DNA of 64,000 nucleotides from Notospermus geniculatus (lineage: Eukaryota; Nemertea; Pilidiophora; Heteronemertea; Lineidae), in the NCBI GenBank assembly GCA_002633025.1, contig NMRB01000680.1:49046-113045 (forward strand), written 5' to 3'. A model generated the notes under the pieces. The model worked only from the letters and a program-made list of their open reading frames with translations, had not been told where the DNA came from and did no database searches. The position numbers were made by a program, and so were the translations under genes. This document shows, one piece after another, positions 55,696 through 64,000 of the stretch (position 1 is the stretch's first letter; the number at the start of each line of letters is the position of its first letter).

Positions 55696-57165
55696 CGATA
55701 CGCCCGTTTATCGTCTGTCACACAGCAGCGATGCTTCTTGATGGAAAATGAAGATGTCTGTCTTCATTATTGACTTATATCAGCATTTTGAGAACACAGA
55801 TCTGGATTGGAGGGGTGGTCGTGGGTTGTAAGAACTTCAAGCCATTTGGATTTGAAGTTACGGTGTGACTGTAACACACCTCTATGATAACGAGGTGTAA
55901 TAGTGTATTGACAGTTTTTGTAAGGAAGCATTTTCCTCCAAATCCAGGTGTATAATTGGTTGATTTGTGGAGCCCTGTCGTATAGGATGTCTTGTCTGTT
56001 ATGGATACCCCATTGGTTAATTCACTTTTAATAATCCTGTACCGGTAATATTTCTGAACATTTACGAGCCTAACAATGGAAAATGTATCGGTATTTTCCT
56101 CTGATTGTTGGGAAACATTCAAGTTTCACCTTCTGGAAATTAAAGCTGTTTATCTGCAGCAGGTGTGATGTAATGTGTGATCTCATGGTTCCCTAAATGA
56201 AGGCTTATTCAGGACTTTAACACTCTGAACCGGACGGGCTTCACAAACCAACATCATGTTGTAATATTTCATAAATGAAATCAACAATAGTAAATGAGCC
56301 ATTGTATTCAAATGCTTAAACTTTGTTCTGATATCATTAGATAGGTGTATGATCATTTTGATGGCCACGCTGGCCTTCATGCTGCATTTGCAGCTGTCAC
56401 TTTTGATTGATGATATGAATCATTATTATAATCGGCATTATATGCAGCTATTTTTGCACCCCTTGTGCGGGTCATTTCTCATCTTACTACACAAGTGTAT
56501 TACGCACACTTGTGTCTATTTGCTTGTATCATATGTTACTTCATCATTTGATTACTTAGTGCCATGATTTTATCAACAAGGAACGATAATTAAGACTTGC
56601 TGATGTGTAGGCCTACTTATTTGAGTTTACCATTTTGACGGAACATGAATCTCTGATATTGTGAGACTGGTTTGATTTATATTATGGTGGTTATTGAAGA
56701 GATTGTAGGCTACTATATGTTTTGTAATTGGGAGTCATACATGTACACAGTACATTGAGGTAACTTGTTACTTTTCAAATACATTTTGTGCATTTACAAG
56801 TATATTCAAGATAGCAGTTTCATGTTCTAGTTCAAAACATACAGCTGGCTAACTTTTCATGTCGGATAATTAAGTCATATGACACAAGTTAAACTCAAAT
56901 CCCTTTAAAAGTTCACTTGGTTCACCTCCCAATAATTAACAGTAAAATCACATTTGTATTTAATTCTTTATTTTGTTAAGAACATGGCACAGGCTTTTGT
57001 CACATCTGTTGGAAGTTCACGACGACCTTTTCATTTTATTTAAGACACATTTCCATGGTGTCTGCCCTTTTCTGGTGTTGGATGAATTTGTCAATTTGAT
57101 GTTGAAAAGCGATGATATTTTTGTTACATTTGTGGTCCTCAAGCATGACTAATGGCCATACTCAA
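55696..57165 (+). other. 3' flank/UTR of the HELZ2-like gene
   Basis: The sequence after the stop is AT-rich. Candidate poly(A) signals are ATTAAA at 56139-56144 and, beyond this stretch, AATAAA at 57508-57513; which is used cannot be told. No further gene is recognised. Confidence 0.45.
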
Positions 57166-57280
57166 CAAGGGTGATCATCGTGCGATTAAGATTTAGACGT
57201 GTGTAACTTCACTAAATGCACACACTTCCACCATGCATTTGACGAAGTTACACGTGTCTAAGTCTTAAACACCCTTTTTG
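57166..57280. repeat. Short foldback MITE
   Basis: The left half (AACAAGGGTG, ATTTAGACGTGTGTAACTTC) is mirrored by the right half (GAAGTTACACGTGTCTAAGT, CACCCTTTTTG). The loop is about 25 bases. It is a non-coding miniature element. Confidence 0.6.
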
Positions 57281-58301
57281 AATACGACCTTAAGTGTTGT
57301 ATAAATCTAACAGAGTTGCTGTTATTCACTTCGACTGTAAAACACAGTCAAATCTCACATTTCTATTTCTGTGTGTATCTTGTGTTGCACAGAACTTGAT
57401 GGCGTGACATGTTCGCTGTCATTCATGTACCGGTACCGGTAGCGTAATGAATATCATCATGGCTTGCTGTTGTTCCGAACTTCACAATTGCTGTAGTTAT
57501 ATTGCGGAATAAATACCCGGTGTTATAATCTACATGTAACACTCTTTTCTCATTTAGTCCTAATCAGTAACTCGATGTTACTACTGGTACGTAAACATTT
57601 CGGATGGGTTGCAGGACAGGTAACTTGCACACATGTCTGGTAAGCTTGGAGTGTGTGTGGAACTTGAAATCTTCCAATTACGAATTACGAGTCTTTGTTA
57701 ATAAGCTCTATTTCTTGTGAACAGAGAAAGTAGACTACTGTGTAGTGTACTGTGTGATGGTTGTGCTCTAGCCTCCCGGAGCCATCAAGAATGGATGTGC
57801 CTACTTTTTGACAGTATTTCCCATTTTGCTCGGAATCGTTCGTCACAGAGCAGCAATTCCGAGTGATAACAATGACGTCATGTTAGATGGAAAGACTGAT
57901 AATATTTCCCATTTTCCCAAAATAAGCCTGGCGAATAGGAAAAAACACATTACCGGTAATTTTCTGGCAGAAGCTATTTTCGGTCCCTCCAAAAAATGTC
58001 CTGGGTCCATCCAATAAATCGAAAATAAGCCTGGCGAATAGGAAAAAACACATTAATTTTCTGGCGGAAGCTATTTTCGGTCCCTCCAAAAAATGTCCTG
58101 GGTCCATCCAATNATCCATGCATGCTTGAATGCTTGGGTTCGTCAGTGTCTTGACACTTCTGATCAAATTGTCAGACTGGATCCGCAGATAAGGCGCACC
58201 ACCCTATAAGGCGCACCCCCAATTTTAGACCCTTCTTCAAGGAAAAAGGCTGCACCTTATAGTCCGAAAAATACGGTAATTCCTTCTATTTGGAAATGTT
58301 T
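57281..58301. other. Intergenic sequence with a local tandem duplication
   Basis: About 95 bases at 57919-58017 are repeated at 58022-58112 (start AAATAAGCCTGGCG), directly before a single N at 58113. A further dispersed repeat at about 58185-58275 contains ATAAGGCGCACC and its near-complement. No gene is recognised. Confidence 0.5.
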
Positions 58302-58400
58302 GACATTTCCAAATTTCTCACCACTGCATGGAGAGATTTTGTAACGTTATGTAAGGTAACAAAATCTCTCCATGCAGTGGTAAGAAATTTGGAAATGTAG
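58302..58400. repeat. Near-perfect foldback
   Basis: GACATTTCCAAATTTCT and CACTGCATGGAGAGATTTTG on the left are mirrored by CAAAATCTCTCCATGCAGTG and AGAAATTTGGAAATGT on the right, around a loop of about 14 bases. The pair of arms covers roughly 40 bases each. Confidence 0.65.
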
Positions 58401-58431
58401 AAAATTCCTACAAAAAAGGAAAATGCATCCA

Positions 58432-58500
58432 GGTTAGCTGCAGCCAGAATCCAACCATGTCCTTCAAGAGGACAGGTGCTGCCCTCTGAGCTAAGCAGAA
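58432..58500 (-). repeat. tRNA-derived remnant
   Basis: On the minus strand TTAGCTCAGAGGGCAGCACC (A-box region) is followed by GGACATGGTTGGATTCTGGC (B-box region). The layout is tRNA-like but no closed acceptor stem is evident. The element overlaps the left arm of the foldback at 58485-58573. Confidence 0.4.
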
Positions 58501-58573
58501 GGAATTAAACTTGGAGAGAATTTGTAACGTGTTACAAAATCTCTCCAACTTTAATTCCTTCTGCTTAGCTCAG
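58485..58573. repeat. Foldback built on the tRNA-like end
   Basis: CTGAGCTAAGCAGAAGGAAT is mirrored by ATTCCTTCTGCTTAGCTCAG, with inner pairing of GGAGAG and CTCTCC. Its AAAATCTCTCC word is shared with the neighbouring foldback at 58302-58400, suggesting a common origin. Confidence 0.6.
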
Positions 58574-58853
58574 AAACTTGGCTCACTTGTAGTGCAGTGC
58601 TGCCAAGAACAATCTGGCGTGCACACAGATCGAGTACTCTCGTTTAGAGAAATTGTCCTATTATTCGTGCTGCCACCGACAATGAACTCCCTCATTATTG
58701 CAATGTTCACAGAATGAAGAAAAGAGCCACAATATCCAACATTGAGATTTATTTCATTATAATTCCATGTGAATGAATTGACAAGAAGTTAGCATACAGA
58801 CTGTCACGACTCACTGAGTAGGCCTACCATCGCATGAGCAGACATCATCTTAA

Positions 58854-59224
58854 AGGGAAACATGCGAAAATATTGCCCGTCGGGCACAAGTTGTCTGAGT
58901 TGTAGCGCCGTCTGTTAATACACGGTGACACTACGCTATATCACAGGCCCCTGTAGAGCTATTGGTGAGCTTAGAACACGTATCTAACCAAAAAACACTC
59001 GTTTGTAAAAAAAACACCCCGAGTTCACGAATTTATGAGCTCGTGGTGTGTTTTTAGATACGTGTTGTGTTTTTTAGATATACGTCTGGTTAGAAAAGTG
59101 TTCGAAACTCACTGATAGCTCTACAGGCGCCTGTGATATAGCGTAGTGTCACCATGTATTAACAGACGGCGCTACAACTCAGACAACTTGTGCCCGCCGG
59201 GCAATATTTTTCGCATGTCTCCCT
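58854..59224. mobile_element. TTAA-flanked foldback element of about 370 bp
   Basis: The ends AGGGAAACATGCGAAAATAT and ATATTTTTCGCATGTCTCCCT are inverted copies; arms of about 150 bp include TTGTCTGAGTTGTAGCGCCG. TTAA flanks both sides (58850-58853 and 59225-59228). It contains no gene. It resembles the TTAA-flanked foldbacks at 28176 and 30745 in organisation, not in sequence. Confidence 0.75.
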
Positions 59225-59228
59225 TTAA

Positions 59229-59921
59229 AGGTTGTTCATGGAATGGATGTGCAGGAGCACAGTCACTTGAAAGTAACAGCCCTGTCATGTACAACCTGCC
59301 AAGCACATTGTAGTGTGGAGGATAGTTACTACCGTACTTCTATATCCCATCCTCCCACTGCATCACAAATGGAGGTACTGCCCTCACAGGAAGGCAGACT
59401 GGCACTCAATGAGTCAATTCAATGGGTTATGGCACAAATGTTGAATGAGATTTGTCATTTGCATCAGCGTCAACGATAACAAGAGAGCAGTAAATATGAT
59501 TGAGCTGTCTGGAAAAAGGAATACTGTCCATGAGACTGATATGTAAAAAACAAACGTATAAAAATTGAGAGGAGAAACATTACGTGCCTTGTTTCATTGA
59601 AAAAGTTGTCGATAAGATATTTTGATTCTGAAGAATGGATCACAATCACTTGAATGATTAAGGGCAGGAACGATTCTGTTAGACCTAAGTACCATAAAAA
59701 AACAACGAGGAATGATATTACCGGTACCTTATTGTACAAAATGGACGATGTCAGGGAAACATGTTGACGGGTTACCGTACATCTCGATATCTCAGGGCTC
59801 CCAATATAGAGTAGAACTCTCAATGGTACCAATTTAGTCACAAGTGCAGGTTGGGCCAATATTACATGGATATGAAATGTTGATTTCAAGTTAACAGTGT
59901 CAATGTCATCTATCATCTTCA
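59229..59921. other. Intergenic sequence, no gene recognised
   Basis: A plus-strand frame of 78 codons and a minus-strand frame of 150 codons exist, but neither shows a recognisable domain, splice context or composition unlike random AT-rich DNA. Confidence 0.45.
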
Positions 59922-60777
59922 AGATCTAACACCACACCACACGTTTTTCACACGTTAACTCATCTGCCCCCAGGGGCCGGTTGCACAAAACTCATGTTAG
60001 CGCTAACATGGTGTTAGCGCTAACATTTATGTTAGATGACGTCAAAATCCATTGTCATTTTACGTCATTTAACATGATGTTAGCGCTAACATGAGTTTTG
60101 TGCAACCCAGCCCAGGTTTTAGCAGACAGTATCTTCTGCTGAAGTTTTCTGAAATCTTTGGGAATGTATTGGAAAGAATTTGAAGAAACATTCTTCAGAT
60201 GGTTGATACGAACAATATTTCTTCAAATATTTTTCAATCAGTTCCATAGGATGTGAGAAAACTTTGACAGAAGATGCCGTCTGCTGGACTCTGGGGACAG
60301 ATGAGTTAAGATCTGCCACTTTGTACCTGTTGGTGTGTAGGCCTACCCTGAACAAGCCTATACAATGCTTGTGAACACAGCACATCACAACATTATGGTA
60401 TTTAATTTGTCTTGCCTGGTGGTACAATTACATCAGCCGACCTACAGAGACACAGCCAGAGTTGAATACTCACCGCACTGCACGAAACAACATCAGATCA
60501 TTAATCCAAGCTGTGGAATTCACGTCATATGTATGCCTACTGAACACAGGAGTAATGGAATTGTGAAATGATATTGGATGAATTACATATATCACAATAT
60601 TGTTTGTTATCTTTCGTCAGAGCTAATACACTAACATTACTAGCTGCCACAAAATAAAGCTGGCTCCCACACACCAGTCACAGATTGAAGCTTCAGATGA
60701 ACATATATGAGATGAATTTATATGATACACGGCCTATATAGTGTCATGAGACATGTATCCATAGGCTGTTCCCTTGT
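59922..60777. repeat. Copy 1 of a duplicated segment (see 63296-64000)
   Basis: The segment from AGATCTAACACCACACC to GGCTGTTCCCTTGT recurs at 63296-64000 with a few per cent difference. Copy 1 alone contains the MITE at 59974-60113. The second copy starts right after a single N, so the pair is probably two haplotypes placed in tandem by the assembler. Confidence 0.85.
59974..60113. mobile_element. MITE present in only one of two copies of the locus
   Basis: The ends GGTTGCACAAAACTCATG and CATGAGTTTTGTGCAACC are inverted copies, and TGTTAGCGCTAACA palindromes follow. The second copy of the locus (63296 onward) reads straight through CCCCCAGGTTTTAGC without the insertion. The direct repeat at the borders is 2 to 6 bases (AG up to CCCAGG); the ambiguity comes from repeated C and G. 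Confidence 0.85.
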
Positions 60778-61342
60778 GGCATGTTTCCTTGTTCCCTATT
60801 CGCTTGTGATGCATCACAGATGTAGAGAGAAAGAGCCTTTCTTTTTCTTACTGGCCCTTCCCATAGGGCACAAGGCCAGATCTCATTGTCCTACCAGCTC
60901 ACATTTGGGCAATTCCACGGTCACGGACGCGACATTTTTTCACTTATTCAGTGCTGTTTCTGCAAATTTTGGAACCACAAAAAGATGTAATACCCTGCAT
61001 CATGTCAGGCTCTTGTCCTATGCCCCTGGTATGAATTAAGTTCATTGTGACTCATAATTAGTGCACTGTTTGCTAATTAGTTGCATCACGTGACATTGCA
61101 CAGGTCATGTCCGTGACGCAACTAATTAGCAAACAGTGCACTAATACTAATTATTAATCACAACGAACTTAATTCATAGCAGGGGCATTGAAGGACACAA
61201 GCCTGACATGATGCAGGGTACTTAATGGTCCTTTGGTGCCATGAGTTGCAGAGATCACACTGAACAAGTAAAAAATATCCCGAATTTTACCGTGGACTTC
61301 GCCATTTACGGAACAAGGGAAAATGCCACAAGGGAACAGCCT
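60763..61342. repeat. Foldback element of about 580 bp
   Basis: AGGCTGTTCCCTTGTGGCAT at the left is mirrored by ATGCCACAAGGGAACAGCCT at the right. The central arms (TTAGTGCACTGTTTGCTAA-type sequence on both sides of about 61098) are well conserved; the outer arms are diverged with indels. No coding capacity. Confidence 0.65.
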
Positions 61343-61658
61343 TTGAATACTCGGCTTTATTGGTCATCACATGTGATTTGAAATCAATCATGATCTGATT
61401 GGTCGAAGAAACAAGAAGCTGTTGTACTGCAGCAGGCCTCGATCAAGAAAAGCTACAGAAACAGGTCAAACTTTACCTCATTATGACATTAATATGTTAT
61501 GATCACTTGGCTTAAATTGAAATAAGCAACTCGCGGGTCAGTTCTAAATGGAAAGCTGACCTTGCAAAAGACTTTGCAATAAAATGTTCCGCATTTTACA
61601 CAATGGATATTAGGCCCAGCCCCAGGCCAAAAGCAAGAAGATTTGAGCTACCTAGATA

Positions 61659-62098
61659 CAGCTCACCCTCGCTATAACGTACCTCACCATAACGTACTCC
61701 CGGATATAACGTACTTTTCCAATGGATCCCCATTTTTTTGCAAAATCAGCAAATTCCAAGAAAAGCCCCTGACCGACGATCAACTTTAGCTAGATCTGCT
61801 GGTCAAATGTGCTCCACATATGGCAAAAGGGTGTAAACAACGACGGTATGTTACTCAATTTACTTGATATTCTATATTCAATCAGTTTTTGCACTTCCTA
61901 ATACATAAAATATCCTTTTCGCAATGATAAAGCCCATGAAATCAATGTCTGGTTCTGCAAGGCAAATCTCATGTTGCATGACGGTGCGTTTTGTCCCATA
62001 ACACGCCGGGAACAGAGCTCCCTCGCTATAACGTACCCCTCGTTATAACGTACTTTTGCCATGGATCCCAGTGAGTACGTTATAGCGAGGGTGAGCTG
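61659..62098. mobile_element. Pogo/Tc1-like MITE with TA duplication
   Basis: The termini CAGCTCACCCTCGCTATAAC and GTTATAGCGAGGGTGAGCTG are exact inverted copies, flanked by TA (61657-61658 and 62099-62100). The subterminal repeats TATAACGTACTTTT and ATGGATCCC recur on both sides. The C-A-G start, the CTCGCTATAACG theme and the TA target are typical of pogo-type elements of the Tc1/mariner group. No transposase is present. Confidence 0.8.
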
Positions 62099-62103
62099 TA
62101 TTA

Positions 62104-62505
62104 GACAGGATTAGCACCTTTCCGACTCCGACTCCGACTACAACTACGAGAACGAATTGCAGTCCGCTGTCGTCATCCTAGATAAAAACGATTTGATAGA
62201 CGTTTGCAAATCGTAAAATGCCATAACTTTGTGGCATAATAATTTTGACTCGTAATCGGAAGTGCACCTAAATCGCAAATATTATAGTCGTATTTCAAGT
62301 CGTAACGACTAGGATTACGAGTTCAATATTCATAATTTATCCGTATTTCCGATTTATACGGCCAAATTTTTCTGCCTTCAATATATGGTGTTTGATGAAT
62401 TTAAAACGTCTACCAACTCGTTTTAATCAAGGATGTCCACAGCGGACTGCAATTCGTTCTCGTAGTTGAAGTCGGAGTCGGAGTCGGAAAGGTGCTAATC
62501 CTGTC
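62104..62505. mobile_element. Second TA-flanked MITE, directly adjacent
   Basis: The termini GACAGGATTAGCACCTTTCC and GGAAAGGTGCTAATCCTGTC are exact inverted copies; arms of about 70 bp include the CGACTCCGACTCCGACT repeat and ACGAATTGCAGTCCGCTG. TA flanks both sides (62102-62103 and 62506-62507). Only five bases separate it from the preceding element. Confidence 0.75.
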
Positions 62506-62754
62506 TATTGAGATATCTGCCCCCTAATAAGAGTAAGTCATATTGCATTGGAATGACATTGCTTTGATTCATAAACTATTCAACAACTCTCAAACATCTA
62601 CGTGATCTAAGTGCCACGCAAAACACTGCAGTCACTCCCGTGATGGCGCTGATAAGCTCTCTCAAGGCCTATTTGAGAAACAATGATATGAAGCAAGACT
62701 TGCGACAAGCCCAATCAGAAGGTGATCACAACCATAACATTGAAATCATGCTTA

Positions 62755-63218
62755 TTATTTTCCTCTAATGATATCCTCTGTTGCGACAACCCCCTCTTTC
62801 CTCAGACGCTGCAGCACAGGACGATATATGGAGGCATTCTTCGGCATCAGGATACCCTTTTCTTGGATTTCACCTGTGGAGATGAAACGTGAACAGTTTC
62901 AAATGGATCTGACGGACGTTGGTCGCCATGACGTGCCCCGAGGGATAAGATCAAGATGATGACAAGAAAGTACATGTGGCGATTTCTCGGGCAGAATGAA
63001 TGATTGAAAAGGATCAAAATGCAAATCAATCTACAACGTACCTTCCAGTAGCATCTTGGCCGCCACGCCGACCGTGTAGCCGACACATTTTGCCATGGCA
63101 CTGTGTCCATCCGCGTCGCCGTACACAACCAATCTGACATCACGAGATTCTGTGGATGCATTCGGCCATTTGATTTCTGTCAGGTTGCGAAGGATAACCA
63201 GGTCTCTTTCACCAGGGC
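62755..63218 (-). CDS. AASS: Alpha-aminoadipic semialdehyde synthase, C-terminal end (partial)
   Basis: AASS is the bifunctional mitochondrial enzyme (lysine-ketoglutarate reductase and saccharopine dehydrogenase) starting lysine breakdown. Two last exons are seen: 63218-63042 and 62873-62755 (TAA at 62757-62755), joined in phase through a split Gly codon. The product contains GPGERDLVILRN, then VVYGDADGHSAMAKCVGYTV, then AAKMLLEGE, GILMPKNASIYRPVLQRLRK and EGVVATEDI, matching the C-terminus of the saccharopine dehydrogenase half. The rest of the gene should lie to the right but is cut by the single N at 63295. Only about 98 residues of a protein of more than 900 are visible. Confidence 0.9.
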
Positions 63219-63295
63219 CTAGAAAAAGACAGGACGCCTGATGATTGATCAGGTAATGCACCACAGGTAGATCAACCAGGCATGCAGCTGTCCCN

Positions 63296-64000
63296 AGATC
63301 TAACACCACACGTTTTTCACACGTTAACTCATCTGCCCCCAGGTTTTAGCAGACAGTATCTTCTGCTGAAGTTTTCTGAAATCTTTGGGAATGTATTGGA
63401 AAGAATTTGAAGAAACATTCTTCAGATGGTTGATACGAACAATATTTCTTCAAATATTTTTCAATCAGTTCCATAGGATGTGAGAAAACTTTGACAGAAG
63501 ATGCCGTCTGCTGGACTCTGGGGACAGACGAGTTAAGATCTGCCACTTTGTACCTGTTGGTGTGTAGGCCTACCCTGAACAAGTAGCCTATACAATGCTT
63601 GTGAACACAGCACATCACAACATTATGGTATTAATTTGTCTTGCCTGGAGGTATAATTACATCAGCCGACCTACAGAGACACAGCCAGAGTTCAATACTC
63701 ACCGCACTGCACAAAACAACATCAGATCATTAATCCAAGCTGTGGAATTCACGTCGTATGTAGGCCTACACTGAACACAGGAGTAATGGAATTGTGAAAT
63801 GATATTGGATGAATTACATATATCACAATATTGTTGATCTTAGTCAGAGCTAACACACTAACATTACTAGCTGCCACAAAATAAAGCTGGCTCCCACACA
63901 CCAGTCACAGATTGAAGCTTCAGATGAACATATATGAGATGAATTTATATGATACACCGCCTAGTGTCATGAGGCATCTATCCATAGGCTGTTCCCTTGT
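63296..64000. repeat. Copy 2 of the duplicated segment, lacking the MITE
   Basis: This stretch reproduces 59922-60777 in the same orientation with scattered substitutions and small indels and without the MITE. It begins directly after the N at 63295 and runs off the window. It probably belongs to the other haplotype and should not be counted as unique sequence. Confidence 0.85.

Noticed and set aside
59470-59922. Minus-strand 150-codon frame as a membrane protein gene
   Set aside because: Hydrophobic composition follows from AT-rich DNA; there is no known motif, and it ends at the duplicated segment.
60119-60427. Minus-strand frame repeated at 63346-63618 as a duplicated gene
   Set aside because: The repetition reflects the duplicated haplotype segment; the protein has no recognisable motif.

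Overview
The window is nuclear DNA of an invertebrate animal. Genes are split by canonical GT-AG introns and encode metazoan families (mitochondrial ribosomal protein L23, SMIM30, selenoprotein K, RPUSD3, HELZ2, AASS). Intergenic and intronic DNA is packed with short inverted-repeat transposons and with AGGCCTA-, ACATGTA- and ACCGGTA-rich low-complexity words. A marine deuterostome or lophotrochozoan fits best, but the phylum cannot be fixed from the sequence alone. Several isolated single Ns and runs of Ns mark contig joins. At least two joins are followed by near-identical repeats of nearby sequence, as expected for unmerged haplotypes of a heterozygous diploid.

Layout. 1-9218: no gene seen; transposon-rich, with an 8-bp-TSD element, a giant inverted minisatellite and two abutting foldbacks. 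9219-11238 (+): three internal exons of MRPL23, both ends missing. 12125-17594 (+): a dynamin-type GTPase fused to a C-terminal kinase-like domain (DSTYK-like) whose catalytic motifs are degraded; a join at 16590 removes coding sequence. 21214-21390 (-): SMIM30, head-to-head with SELENOK (21765-24047, +). SELENOK carries an in-frame UGA selenocysteine codon and a good SECIS element in its 3' UTR. 25612-28057 (-): complete seven-exon RPUSD3, tail-to-tail with SELENOK. 28058-32600: transposon-rich spacer. 32601-55695 (+): a very large HELZ2-like gene with 36 visible coding exons and an internal 627-base gap. It encodes TPR-like helices, five bipartite zinc-finger modules, an SF1 helicase, an RNB exoribonuclease-type domain and a second SF1 helicase. 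55696-62754: no gene seen; dense miniature elements. 62755-63218 (-): last two exons of AASS, cut by a join at 63295. 63296-64000: second copy of 59922-60777.

The genes do not form a pathway. SMIM30 and SELENOK both encode small single-pass membrane proteins (ER, from family knowledge) and probably share a bidirectional promoter. RPUSD3, MRPL23 and AASS are mitochondrial. The HELZ2-like and GTPase-kinase proteins are large multidomain proteins of kinds often linked to RNA surveillance, innate defence or stress. The most interesting points are an Asp-to-Val change in the RNB catalytic motif, the predicted pseudokinase fused to a GTPase, a class of TTAA-flanked foldback elements, a perfect 46-bp intronic hairpin in RPUSD3, and an empty/filled site pair for a miniature transposon.
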